Shown: piece after piece, positions 1 to 11,140 of the stretch | Layout: every line of letters starts with the position of its first letter | Numbering within the stretch: position 1 is the stretch's first letter | Source of the DNA: Congeria kusceri | Lineage: Eukaryota; Mollusca; Bivalvia; Myida; Dreissenidae | Reading direction: 5' to 3' | Length of the DNA stretch: 64,000 nucleotides | Assembly: GCA_027627225.1 (NCBI GenBank) | Contig: CM051029.1 | Span: 12,370,023 to 12,434,022, forward strand | Notes under the pieces: generated by a model | What the model was told of the DNA's origin: nothing | Seen by the model: the letters and a program-made list of their open reading frames with translations, nothing else | Databases searched by the model: none | Position numbers and translations under genes: made by a program

Positions 1-871
1 GCTTCCGCGAATCAGTAAACGCCACATGCATTTTAGTCTTAGTGAATATGTATACAGGCAATTGTAATAATACTGTTTTGTGTGATTGTATTTATTATTG
101 TTAACAGACGGATGTATGAACAACACAGATCCGAAGTATGGTGATATTCTTTATTTACTTTCCGTAGCATTCAGCGTCACATACAACACTATCTCTAATA
201 CCAAGATACATTCAGTTATAAACCACGCCACGCATACAGAGGTAATATTGTACTACAGAGGTGTACTTGCTTACTACAACCTCCTTTAGATTAGAACTCA
301 TTAATTAACAATAGAAAAATATTCTGTGTTAATACTTAATTGATCATAGTTTGAACAATATAAGCAAGATTTCAACATAAGAAAGATTTTCTGCTACAAG
401 TCTATCATTCATCTTCCCATTAATTTATTCTCTTTCGCAAATATAATGTCCTGTTATCACCAAGTTCTAGCTTCTCGGGTCTGGTAAACATCACATAGTC
501 ACTTGAGAAGAACTTTTCCACATTGCTTAGTGATCATTGTCAACAATAATTGATATTATGTGATTAACAAAACAAGTATTTCAACCAACCATCTGAATAT
601 GAGAATTGTTATTAAAATATCGCTGTATTGGTTCCAGAGTGAGAAACACTGTTGACATGAGTATTATATTTCACTAATTCTTCCCACGAGAAAAATATAG
701 ATATAAATATTTCTCGAAGTAGAAATATTAGTATATGAGCACAAATTGTCAATAATCATACACAACGTATATTCACTGTGTTTACTGATTGTATAAGAGC
801 ATTATTATGGCTCTTCACTAAAACACACATGATGTATTATTTTTCACTTAAATACATAATATAATTATCTG
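1..871. other. No recognised feature (AT-rich flank)
   Basis: No gene, recognised repeat or structural RNA is visible. On the minus strand it lies downstream of the retrotransposon remnant at 872-1335, so a 3' LTR could be expected here. I could not find a polypurine tract or a second copy that would define one. The short open frame at 86-289 has no family resemblance. Confidence 0.5.
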
Positions 872-1335
872 TCACTCATCATATAAACGCTTAGGCGGAC
901 GTCTCATTCTATGCGGACGTTGTTTTGGTTGTTGTTGTTTATCTGTCGGACGTTGTTGTTGTTTATCTGGTTGACTTGTATGTCTTTTTTCTGAACCTGA
1001 GTCTGCGGGTTGAACACCATTTTCAACTTCGATACGTCACGGTATACGTGTTTTCCCTTGTGTAAAACTGTCAACATTGAACCTTTCCTTGCTATTACAA
1101 TTCCAGGTACCGGATCTAACGTAGTTTCGAATTTGTTTTTCTGTTCTCGTTTTAGCAAAACTCGATCTCCAACATGAAGTTTACTTGGCTGTGTACGTCG
1201 CCTTTTGTCTGCATATAGTTTGTTTCTTGTCTTAGCACGACTATCCTTATCACGAATTTCGCAGTCATCATTTTGAACTGGCGGTTTTGGTAATTTTGCA
1301 TTCAATTGGCGATTGAACATGAGAAAAGCATGCTT
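872..1335 (-). pseudogene. Ty3/gypsy polyprotein remnant: integrase C-terminal domain
   Basis: This is the C-terminal end of a Ty3/gypsy (metaviral, K02A2.6-like) integrase, which would insert retrotransposon cDNA into the host genome. The longest open frame is 904-1320 (138 codons). It shows a basic stretch, then GDRVLLKR at residues 51-58 and KGSMLTVLHKG at 79-89, the SH3-like C-terminal region typical of these integrases, ending near VSKLK at residue 100. After about residue 100 (around 1010-1025) this frame becomes an implausible Asn-rich tail. Another frame over the same bases gives a hydrophilic Gln/Pro-rich tail ending RRPPKRLYDE with a stop at 872-874, like the RRPPKR ends of intact relatives, so a one-base indel near 1015 is likely. 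A few in-frame codons upstream of the ATG (to about 1335) still look like integrase, and then unrelated repeat sequence begins. The zinc finger, the DDE catalytic core, RT and gag are absent. It is a dead fragment. Confidence 0.85.
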
Positions 1336-1790
1336 ATATTCGACTTCACCGGTGCGTTCATAGACAAACTGTCCATGATTGGTGAAGATTGGATAAAAAA
1401 ACAGTCTCTATCCTGAATAATGTCCATTTTTGTATATTTTTTCACAAACAAAGGGCAATAAACTGGTGTTTCTGGCTCGATTTTGCTTATATTGGACGTC
1501 ACCTTTAATATTATGGTCATAGACAAACCCTGCAAGATTGGTGAAGATTGGATGAAAAATTCTGAATAATGACCATTTTTGCATATTTGTTTTCACAAAA
1601 GGCAATTACTCCGGTGTTTATGACCCCATCTTGCTTATATTCGTATTCAACTGTAATCTAAAGGTAATAGACAAACTGTGCAAGATTGGTGAAGATTGGA
1701 TGAAAAATGAAGTCTCTATTCTGAATAATGCTCATTTTTCTATATTTTTTTCACTAAAAGGGTAATAATAAATCCAGTGAAACAGAAAAT
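1336..1790 (-). repeat. Degenerate ~150-bp mollusc-type tandem repeat, block 1
   Basis: The motif TTGGTGAAGATTGGAT recurs at about 1379, 1538 and 1685 (spacing 147-159). Each copy is followed by a CTGAATAATG-CATTTTTG segment and a T-rich, then GGGCAATAA-type segment. Copies differ by many substitutions and indels. Sequences of this style are common interspersed repeats in bivalves. The block directly abuts the truncated integrase fragment. Overlapping short open frames are by-products of the repeat. Confidence 0.8.
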
Positions 1791-1794
1791 ACCA

Positions 1795-1905
1795 TAAAAG
1801 CGGAAAGTGCCCTCCCGGATTAGCCCTTTCAGGCTGCACAGGTTTTCTGGGATGACACTGTACGCACATGCATTAAGCCCGGTTTTCCCACGACACGGCT
1901 CATGT
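1795..1905. mobile_element. Mollusc hairpin/MITE-like interspersed repeat
   Basis: About 110 bp reading GCGGAAAGTGCCCTCCCGGA, then an imperfect hairpin around GGATTAGCC and GCACAGG, then TGTACGCACATGCATTAAGC and CCCGGTTTTCCC. I recognise this as a very common short repeat of bivalve genomes; the attribution is from memory. It interrupts the degenerate tandem repeat. No coding capacity. Confidence 0.6.
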
Positions 1906-1929
1906 TTCAATGTCGTGATCAGTGATTTA

Positions 1930-2640
1930 AATTCACAGAAGGGATTAAACAAATGGCAGTAACTCTGGTGTTTCTGGCTCTATGTTGCTTATATTCAACT
2001 TAACCTGTAATCTTATGGCCATAGCAAACTGTTCAAGATCAATGACAACTGGATGAACAATAAAGTCTCTATCCTGAATAATGTCCATTTTTGCTCATTT
2101 TTTCACAAACAAAGTGCAATAACTCTGGTGTTTCTCGTCAGATCTTGGTAAAAATTCGACGAAAAATGAAGCCTCTATCCTGAATAATGTCCATTTTTGT
2201 ATAATTTTCCAAAAACAAAGGGCAATACCTCCGGTGTTTCTGGCTCTATCTTGCTTAAATTTAATTTGACTTGTAATCTTATGTCCACAGACAAACTGTG
2301 CAAGATTGATGCAAACTGGGCAATATCTCCGGTGTTTGAAACACGATCTGGCCGATTTATTTGGCGTCTGCTGAGATCTGATGGTCATTCACAAACTGTG
2401 AAAGTTTGGTTAAGATTGAAGGGCAAATAAAGTCTATATGTTGGAAAAAGACATTTTTGCACTTTTTGGCATGAAAAAGGGGCAATAACTCTAGTGTTAC
2501 TGGTGTGATTAGGCTCAATAACAATCCCGTCCAAGATTGTATGGTCATACACAACTGTGCAATATTGGCAAAGATTGGATAAAAAGTGAAGTCTATATCG
2601 TGAGAACAAAGCAAATTGTTGACGGCACACGGAAGACGGA
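1930..2640 (-). repeat. Degenerate ~150-bp mollusc-type tandem repeat, block 2
   Basis: Continuation of the 1336-1790 repeat, more diverged. Equivalent positions are at about 2040, 2150, 2303, 2405 and 2567, with GGGCAATA-CTC-GGTGTTTCTGGCTC segments near 1953, 2115, 2220 and 2480. Unequal spacing shows internal deletions. No gene. Confidence 0.75.
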
Positions 2641-3480
2641 CTAGTGTTTTGAAACGTACGGCCGGGTACCAGACTATGATTGTTAGTGATTTGAAGCCTA
2701 TTGAGTCAAAATTATGCATGTTCTCGATTTTCCATACTACAGTTTAAAACTGATACATTGCAGTAACTGGTTGTCAAATAAACTTCGGTATCTGCATTAT
2801 CTTAATCACTTTAACATGGAGACTGTGAATAGCGAAAATTAGGGGTGTCATTAGTTTGACGTGATTTTTTTTTAGAAACTGTAATTGTAATAAATAACAT
2901 GAGATACACATTATATTACACATGCCATACATTATCTTAAATAATTAAAAGGGCCCTTTCAGGTTTTGATTTACTAACTGGTAGCCTGCAAGGAAAATGA
3001 GTAGTCTTCAGCGGTTTTCGGTTATTTCGTTAACACAGCCATTTTGCAACCATTCATTGTCGGTTATTTCGTAACCATGTCGATCAATTCGTTACCACTT
3101 TGTTTGTGCGTGTCTTACTGATAATATAATCAAAACAATAGGTATGAAATAACGTTTTGAATCGAGTAAAATTGAACATACGTAACATTTTAAATGTTTG
3201 GTTATGCCAAACAGTCAATCTAATTAAAATCATCTCCAGTCTGACGCTACTATATTATCAGCTGACTGGATCTGATGACTTCGCATTAGGGATCACGTTC
3301 AGATGACCTTTTTATGAGCCAATCAAACTGTTGCCTTCAAAATATTGCGGTATAACTTCATATATAAACCACAAATACTATGCACGAAATTAACGTGAAC
3401 TTTGGATGTTTAGTCGCCTTAGGTACAACTATATCCATTATTTTCCCCGTGAAAATGAACTGTTAATGATTTTTTCTCGA
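2640..3480. other. Unassigned single-copy-looking stretch
   Basis: No ORF of note and no match to the repeats elsewhere in the window. Two related stretches, CGGTTATTTCGTTAAC near 3017 and CGGTTATTTCGTAACC near 3061, are a small local duplication. A CCAAT box (3319-3323) and TATATAAA (3361-3368) are about 40 bp apart on the plus strand; see the separate entry. Confidence 0.4.
3319..3368 (+). promoter_or_regulatory. Possible CCAAT/TATA promoter-like pair
   Basis: GAGCCAATCAAA is followed about 40 bp later by CATATATAAACC, the spacing expected of a CCAAT box and a TATA box in an animal RNA polymerase II promoter. No exon or ORF follows; the sequence enters a repeat at about 3481. In AT-rich DNA both motifs are frequent by chance, so this is weak. 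Confidence 0.15.
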
Positions 3481-4260
3481 GAATCAGCTGGAAATTAAGC
3501 ATTAAAGTATAACATTATGCCGTCAGATTACGGTTATTTACATGTATTATCAAACTAAATTAAGTGCATGTTTAATATGAATACTTAACATTTAATTTGT
3601 CCCTAGGTGTGGGTTAAAGCATCCTGTTATGCCTTCAACATGAGGCACGCGAAAGTAACGCAATACTTGAAATACAAAACGATGAAATCCGTTTTAATAT
3701 AATAAATGCATACATATTACGCTATCGAAGACATCATAATATATTGAAACAAAACGTAAACGCCCTTTCGCATGAAAGCTACACTGACTTTTTAGAAGAG
3801 CACTCTTATACTTACTCAGATACATATTATTTCACTAATTTAAGAAAACCGCATTGAAACATGCAATTACATCTATCAAATAGGCAATTGTGGCTCAATT
3901 ATAGATCATGCATATACTACAATATAGAGCATAGAACACACTTTAGAACAAACCAAATGCATATATGTATTGTTTTCCAAAAATAAACGTGCCCTATACT
4001 TTACTACAATATTAAAAAGCAAATATTTAAAACTACCTATATGATGGTTACTTTTGAGAAGTAATATTGCTAGCATTATAAATACATTGCAACATACATG
4101 TATGCTTGCTAATTACATTTTACTAACAACCTTTCTTTATTCGACCTCCCCTAATTCTGATGTATTGAACGCTAGAGTATTTGCACCAAGCTGCTGTAAC
4201 AGTTTGCTGCCTCGTATCATTTGAAATAATTGGATTATCACTCAAATCTTACTGACTGCA
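3481..4260 (+). repeat. Direct copy of the 15361-16240 module (left outlier)
   Basis: The segment matches 15361-16240 in the same orientation with high similarity, including GAAATCCGTTTTAATATAAT, AACGTAAACGCCCTTTC and CACTCTTATA. It lacks about 110 bp present at 15800-15895. It is the leftmost piece of the repeat family filling the rest of the window, and it is separated from the palindrome by unrelated repeats at 4260-5055. Confidence 0.9.
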
Positions 4261-4266
4261 TTTATC

Positions 4267-4680
4267 GTTCCCAATGCACCCATATTACCCAACCTTACTT
4301 TGACCTTAACCTTGACCTAATTTCACTTAGAATAATTCAAATGGGCTGATTCTTGGTTAACTAGATTTTACCGTTTCGTCTAGCACCAACACCGCTTGCT
4401 ACAACACTTTGATACTTACACAGTTGTTGCTTATGTCCATCCCCAATCCACTCATATTACCCAACTTTACTTTGACCTTGACCTTGAACTAATTTGGACT
4501 TATACTGATTCAAAAGTGCCATTTCTTGGTTAACTAGATTTTACCGTTTCGTCTAGCACCAACACCGCTTACTACAACACTTGGATATTTACACAGGTTT
4601 TACGTATGACCGTTCCCAATCCACCCATATCACCCAACCTTGCTTTGACCTTGACCTTGATCTAATTTGGACTAAGAAAT
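4267..4680 (+). repeat. 172-bp tandem repeat, ~2.4 copies
   Basis: Copies begin near 4267, 4439 and 4612 (period 172-173 bp), the last incomplete. Each holds CCCAATCCACCCATATTACC, a TGACCTTGACCTTGACCTAA-like run, TTCTTGGTTAACTAGATTTT and CGTTTCGTCTAGCACCAACA. It interrupts the macrosatellite-family sequence that continues from 3481-4260. TGACCTTGACC runs are common in bivalve repeats. No gene. Confidence 0.9.
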
Positions 4681-4734
4681 TGGCTACCCAACACCAACCG
4701 GGCGCATGTGTGTTTATCAAACGCAGAATCTTGT

Positions 4735-4975
4735 TCATCCAATCTTCACCAATCTTGCACAGTTTGTCTATTACCATGAGATTACAGTTGAAGTCGAATA
4801 TAAGCAAGATCGGACCAGAAACACCAGAGTTATTGCCCTTTGTTGTGAAAAAAATATGCAAAAATGGACGTTATTCAGGATAGATACTTCATTTTTTATC
4901 CAATCTTCACCAATCTTGTACAATTTGTCTATGACCGTAAGATTAAAGGTGAAGTCGAATATTGTGATTCAATGT
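4735..4975 (+). repeat. Inverted copies of the 1.3-2.6 kb degenerate repeat
   Basis: CCAATCTTCACCAATCTTG occurs at 4739 and again at 4900 (period 161), with TTATTGCCCTTTGTTGTGAA between. This is the reverse complement of the repeat at 1336-2640, about 1.5 units. Short open frames on both strands here are repeat artefacts. Confidence 0.85.
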
Positions 4976-5570
4976 TGACCAAACTTGTACATTGCGCATG
5001 ACCATACAAATTGATAAATGCAATTTGATTTCCAATAGTTGCAAGACTTGCATGCAGTTATTTGGCCACAGCATGGTGCCAATACACTAGTGTTCAACAA
5101 ACGAGAATTGGGGGAAAATCAAATAAAGTAAGAGTGTTAGTAATAATCAAATTTACAATCATACATGTTAAAATATATTAATGATCATAGCAAAATTATT
5201 TTAACAAAACAATCCATTATTTAGCGTTCTATATTTGTTCTCCCCAAACACATTTATTTGGCTTGATTTCCAGCATTCGGGTGTCTCATTGTCTTACTTT
5301 CAGTATTATGGCGAGTTGCAAGACTAGGCATCATTTGTCAAATTATACTGTTTAATTGATAGTAATTAACCATAAATTCTCCGGAATAAAGATACCGTTA
5401 TGGTGTCTTTATAGCTCACCTTCTTAAGTGCGTTTTTCGATTTCTGTCACAGCTATCTTTAGCTTCTACCTCACCTTTTGATACTGCATTGTTGGTAGTG
5501 TCACATTTCCATCATTGTGTCGAAATGTAGTGCCTACTGTGTTCGTTTGTTGCTTCTACCTCCCGTTGTA

Positions 5571-6540
5571 TACCCCCACAAAATGGGAGGCATTAGGCAT
5601 TGCTCTTGGCGGTCCGTCGGACCGTACGTACGTACGTATGCACGTTTTGGAATTTTATGGATTTAAGTCCTCTTTTACTGCTGGGCGGATTTCGCTAAAA
5701 CTTTCACAGATGAAGACCCTTAATGTGTGGGTGATCGTGAGGGATGGAATTTTTGCTGTGACCAATTTAGGTAGAATTGTGGTCCTTTGTCATATTTTCC
5801 AACACGAATATATTTTCAATTTCTCTTCAACCGCTGGGCGAATTTAACTCACACGTTCACAGCTGAAGAAATTTAATGTGTAGGTGATCGTAAAAGAAGA
5901 CATTGAGGCTGCGTCGAATTTTGGCAGGTTTATGGGTATTTGTCATTTTATCACTATAGTACTTCTTGAAATTTTGTGGACTAAACTCTTTTTTAAGTGC
6001 TGCGCTGATTTTGCTCAAACTTTCAAAGCTAAAGAATCGTCATGTGTAGGTGATCTGAAAGGAATGAATTTCGATTGCGACCAATTTTGGCAGACGTATG
6101 GCCCTTGGCTACTTTTCTACTTTAGGGTTAGTGTTAGACTGACGACTCAACTTCTACGTGACAGCTTAAACGATTTTGCTGATTCCTTCACAGCTAAAGG
6201 GCTTTAATGTGTAGGTAATCATTAATGAGGGAAATTCGGCAGCGACCAATTTTGGCAGAATTATGGCCCTTTGCCACTTTTCCATTATGGCATATATACT
6301 TCCCGATATTTTGTGGACTCATCTCCTCTTGAAATGCTTGGCGGATGGCTTTCAAACTGTCACAGCTGAAGGACATTAATGTTTAGGTGATCGTAAAGGA
6401 AGCAATTTTGGCTGCGATCAATTTTGGCAGAATTACGGCTCTTTGTCATTTGTTCTACTATCGAATATATTTGAAAAAAAAATTGTTCAGTAAAAAATAA
6501 GTCCTTTGTCTGTTACCAAACACATGTCGTGGGGGCATCC
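5571..6540 (-). mobile_element. Pearl-like element, palindrome left arm
   Basis: Reading on the minus strand: a GGATGCCCCCACGACATG end at about 6540, then ~150-170-bp core repeats with GGCCATAATTCTGCCAAAAT-type segments, an ACGT microsatellite at 5627-5646, and a 3' end GCCTCCCATTTTGTGGGGGT near 5571. This matches the order in every array monomer. It is non-coding and would be non-autonomous. Confidence 0.75.
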
Positions 6541-6908
6541 GTGTCTGTAACACATCTAGTTGATACTGTATTGTTGAATGTTCCATGTTTTAAGCATTAT
6601 GGCGATTTGTCGTGCTGACTGTTCGTTTGCAGCTTGTAGAAATTAAAATTACAAATTAAAATGCATACTTTCAGCGTCTAAAGTGCTTTCTGAGTCGTAT
6701 ATCTGCAATTGTTATATATTATATAACATTTTTTGTTCTTACTTGCCTGTTTTTATGGGCAATTGAATATTTCAAGGCGGTTTACCCATATGAGTGATAT
6801 ATTTGTAACTAATCGTGCGCATATTTGTAAACAATCAGTGTTGTTTACATGCGTAATGGCGTTTTCCATTTGATCAAATATATGACATCTTCTGAAGCAT
6901 AAAAAGTT

Positions 6909-6928
6909 ATTTATTTATTTATTTATAA
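6909..6928. repeat. (TTTA)n microsatellite
   Basis: A run of TTTA/ATTT tetranucleotides of about 20 bp in the left palindrome arm. The matching place in the right arm (about 13025-13045) is an A-rich stretch instead, so the run expanded after the arms formed. Confidence 0.7.
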
Positions 6929-8805
6929 GCGTGTCAAATCTGGTTGTATTTCATGCATTAAGTTACATTTGTCTATTTCTTTCGATAGTTTGTTGAAATG
7001 CTTGCGCATGCATCTAAGGAAAATATTAATGTTAATTTCTTTTTTGATCTTCACAAATAATTGTAATTTCATATGCTAATTGTTTTAGATTACGTATAGC
7101 TGACAGAATAATATTCCGCATTATGTATGCTGATTACTGATTAATCGATTGTCTGATTTTATCTTATTTCTCTCCATCATGTTTTTTAATTTTAGACTTT
7201 ATATGCATACTATCGATTCGATTTCTGTCTTTATCAGCTTATGCATACACATGGCGAATGTCCTGCATAGAGATATTTTGGCAGTTCCACAGGTTTGTTT
7301 ATGGATTTCATTTCATAAGTGCAATAATTGCATTGGCCGTATATTATAACGCAATAGGATACCTCCCGCATGTTGTGGGGATTAAATCCCTATTGTCTGA
7401 ATACATAATATCTGATGAAGCAAATATTATATGCGACTTGGTCTGTAAGAACTGTATGCTTACAACTTTAATTTAAATAGTTACTACGTAGACTGTTATA
7501 TGTGTTTATTTAAATAAAAAATGACAATTTACATTGACTTAACATGTGAATTAAAATAAGTGCATAAGGGAAAGAAAGGACAATTTTTGTTATATTTGTA
7601 ATACGTTCCCGAAATGCGTCTACGTTCTACATTTGTTCTCAACAGATGCATTTCATTTTGCGAGATGCCGGACCACAATCCGTTTGACTACAATCAAGTT
7701 AATAATGAATTGTTTGATCATTCGTTAAATAATCCTATTACGAATACCATTACATTGTTTTGATAATTACTTTATTAAGTTCGTTGCTCGATTTCAGTCA
7801 TTTCCACCATTGAGTTTCTATCATTAGCTACCATTATCTTCTTTCTGACCACTTATTGCGAGTTTCGTATACATTGATATGAGGCTCGTACATTATAATA
7901 AAATTAATTGCGTTACTTTTTGATATCATACTATTGGGTTGGCCACACTTCAAGCATTATTTTTAGTCTACTTCTGATTGTGTTCGCTTGCTGACTGTCG
8001 GAATTAAATTTACTTGTTTAATTGCGTCATTTTGGTGTCTACAGTGCGTTCTAAGCCATATGTACTAGTTTATGCTTGATCTATACTTTATAGAACCATT
8101 TTAAGTATTTACATTTTGTTTGAATATGCAATACTTTCAAAATCGTAAACTTAAGGCATGTATCATCATTAAAACGGACTCCATCGTACAGAATCCATTG
8201 TATTTCAAGTATTACGATACTTCATTGTGCCTCTTTTCGTTAGGATATCAATATGCTTTTACACACAACTGGAGACAACTTAGATGTTAATTAGACATAT
8301 AATCAAATGAAAATAATGCTTTTAGATAGTAATTGAGGAATAACCGTAAACTGACTGCATACTTTTCTCTTTAATGGTGTCATTTGTTTTTCATTTATTC
8401 TATCGTATCTTATTATTTGACTGCGCCACCCTAAAATCTTCTTCCATATGTTGTTTAACAGACTCTAAAACAACATTAATGGAAAATGATATGGGATCAG
8501 TTGTACTTAAGCAGCTGCAAGATATCTTACTAACTGTTAGCATCGACATACCATAATTACCTGTGTATTGAATTATCTGCGGATTATATGGATGACACTT
8601 ACCCAGGGTTTATTTATCAATGCTTTAAAATTGTTCTTACAGTTGTAATAAATGTTTATATTCTGTAATGGTTGTAATGGTTGTTAGTAACAAATCGAAT
8701 GAACGAGCATGTACATGTATGTTACTATGTATTTATGATACTAGCTATATTATAGTAACAATAGTAGTCGTTAGTTATTGTTAAAATTGTATACATCTCT
8801 CTTCA

Positions 8806-9050
8806 TAAAATCCACAAATAAAGGTGTACTTTACTGTATCTACTTTAGCGTTTACGCTGAACATTGGCGCCGGTACTACCGAGTACTTAACAATTGGTAC
8901 GGACTAGGACGGGTATTTTTAAGTAAATGTGTATATTTGAAGTAACTAACCTAGCAAAGCGAGCGAAGAACAGCATATTTAGCCAGTTTTGACCGAGTGA
9001 TATATGCCCATATATGTATGGCCCATATATGTAAAGAAGTTACAAGAAAA
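8806..9050 (+). mobile_element. LTR/PBS-like segment, left arm (tentative)
   Basis: This segment is present only in the palindrome, not in array monomers. AATAAAGGTGT (8817) is followed about 35 bp later by GCTGAACA and then TTGGCGCCGG, an arrangement resembling the 3' end of an LTR (polyadenylation signal, terminal CA) next to a TTGGCG-type primer-binding site. A direct repeat GCCCATATATGT occurs at 9006 and 9021. There is no gag or pol. A chance resemblance is possible. Confidence 0.3.
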
Positions 9051-9876
9051 AAATAAGATAATCGATTGAGTCAGCAAACACCAAGCGCAATGTTATTCTC
9101 TCATCCAAACGTTATCCATAATTATTAGCATATGGAATTAAAATTATTTGTTGATATAACAAAATAACATTTGTATTTGCCCCACACACTTGCACAAGAA
9201 TCTCACCATACTACCGGAATAAATAACATCATGTAACTTAATGCTTCAAATACAACCAGATTTGATTCGTTTAGAATCTAATAAAGAAATATTGTTTATG
9301 CTTCAGAAGATATCATATATTCAATCAAACAGAAAACACCATTACGTATGTAAACAACACAGACTGTTTACCAATATGCGTAAGGAAAGGGTCTCTTTTA
9401 GTTACACGTATTTTACTCAGTTTGGTAAACGCCTTAAAATATGAAATTGCCTCTATATAGCAGACAATTGACATTTACATGTAAACTAGTTCTATAACAT
9501 ATAGAACAGGTACATATATAAGACATAGAACACACTATAGACATTACAATTATGCATTTTAATTAGTAATTTTAATTTCTACAGGCTGCTAAAGAACACA
9601 TTCAGCACAACACATCGACATAATGCTGGAAATATGGCACACTCAAAAATAAAGTATCAAACAAGGAAGGTAGAAGCAGCAAACAATCACAGCCAGAACT
9701 AAACTTTGACATAATGCTGAAAATATTGCACTACCAACAATCACAGAAATCAAACAACGCACTTAATAAAGTATGCTATCAATACATTATCATACTACGT
9801 ATAATTATGTTAATTACTACCAATTAAAGTGTATTAGTTGACAAAATATGCCTTGTACTGACATTCGCCATAATAC

Positions 9877-10094
9877 TGTAAAAAAGACAATGAGAGCACC
9901 CGAATGCTGGAAACTAGACTCAATAAATGTGTTGGAGAGAGCAAATATAGAACGCTAAATGAGGGTTATTTGTGTTAAATTAATATTACTAACATCATAA
10001 ATACATTGTAACATACAAACTTGTAAGTAAGTAAGTAAGTAAATATTAATTAGCGTGACATATGCATTTGACAAAGTTTGATACATTTTATGAC
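9877..10094. other. Palindrome spacer
   Basis: About 220 bp at the centre of the palindrome that does not pair. The left part continues the forward-orientation monomer sequence (GAGAGCACCCGAATGCTGG at about 9892, then the GCATCATAAATACATTG-like motif). The right part has GTAAGTAAGTAAGTAAGTAA at 10024-10043. Centre asymmetry of this sort is expected if part of one arm was deleted. Confidence 0.75.
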
Positions 10095-10884
10095 ATTATG
10101 GCGAATTTCAGTACAAGGCTTATTTTGTCAACTAATACAGTTTGATTGGTAGTAATTAACAAAAGTATACGTAGTATGAAAATGTATTGATGGCATACTA
10201 TAGTAAGTGCGTTGTTCGATTTCTGTGATTGTTGGTAGTGCAATATTTCCAGTAGTATGTCAAAGGGTAGTGCTCACTGTGATTGTTTGCTGCTTCTACC
10301 TTCCTTTTTTGATACTGTATTTTTGAGTGTGCCATATTTCCAGCATTATGTCGATATGTCCTGCTGAATGTGTTCTTTAGCAGCTTGTAGAAATTAAAAT
10401 TACTAATTAAAATGCATAATTCTGGTGTCTATAGTGTGTTCTATGTCTTATATCTGTACCTGTTCTATATGTTATAGAACTAGTTTACATGTAAATCTCA
10501 ATTGCCTGCTTTATAGAGGCAATTGCATATTTAAAGGCGTTTACCAAACTGAGTAAAACATGTGTAACTAAAAGAGACTCTTTTCTTACGCATATTGGTA
10601 AACAGTCTGTGTTGTTTACATACGAAATGGCGTTTTCTGTTTGATTGAATATATGATATCTTCTTTATTAGATTCTAAACGAATCAAATCTGGTTGTATT
10701 TGAAGCATTAAGTTACATGAGCTTATTTATGTCGGTAGTATGGTGAGATCCTTGCGCAAGCGTGTGGGGCAAATACAAATGTTATTTTGTTATATTAACA
10801 AATATGTTTAGTTCCATATGCTAATAATTGTGGATAACGTTTGGATGAGAGAATAACATTTCGCTTGGTGTTTGCTGACTCAAT

Positions 10885-11140
10885 CGATTATCTTATTTTT
10901 TTCTTGTAACTTCTTTACATATATGGGCCATACATATATGGGCATATATCACTCGGTCAAAACTGGCTAAATATACTGCTCTTTCGCTCGCTTTGCTAGC
11001 TTAGTTACTTCAAATATACACATTTACTTAAAAATACCCGTCCTAGTCCGTACCAATTGTTAAGTACTCGGTAGTACCGGCGCCAATGTTCAGCGAAAAC
11101 GCTAAAGTAGAGACAGTGGGTATATACACCTTTATTTGTG
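10885..11140 (-). mobile_element. LTR/PBS-like segment, right arm (tentative)
   Basis: Reverse complement of 8806-9050: CCGGCGCCAATGTTCAGC near 11080-11097 followed by ACACCTTTATTTGTGG near 11127. The conserved pairing shows it was present before the arms duplicated. As on the left, no retrotransposon coding sequence accompanies it. Confidence 0.3.

Larger units (their letters stand above)
5055..9876 (-). repeat. Palindrome left arm
   Basis: From 5055 to about 8805 the arm is the reverse complement of a full-length macrosatellite unit. It retains the ~1.1-kb segment that the 3.1-kb monomers lack (approximately 7650-8750, including the block at 8374-8556). It has no copy of the ~250-bp insert characteristic of the array monomers. 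At 8806-9050 the sequence is unrelated to the monomer, and from about 9060 it switches to forward orientation, matching the 18300-18900 part of monomers. A pearl-like element lies at 5571-6540. Confidence 0.9.

Noticed and set aside
86..289. 67-codon plus-strand frame near the left edge
   Set aside because: Short, with no recognisable domain or conservation evidence, in AT-rich sequence.
4581..4978. Overlapping 90-100-codon frames on both strands
   Set aside because: They fall across the 172-bp tandem repeat and the inverted mollusc repeat. The translated phrases recur wherever the repeat recurs and are typical spurious predictions.
8660..8760. 5' end of an LTR starting at TGTAATGGTTGT
   Set aside because: The same sequence occurs at the equivalent place in M0 and M5 (about 16420 and 33280, inverted), so it belongs to the monomer. 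Only the part from about 8806 is unique to the palindrome.
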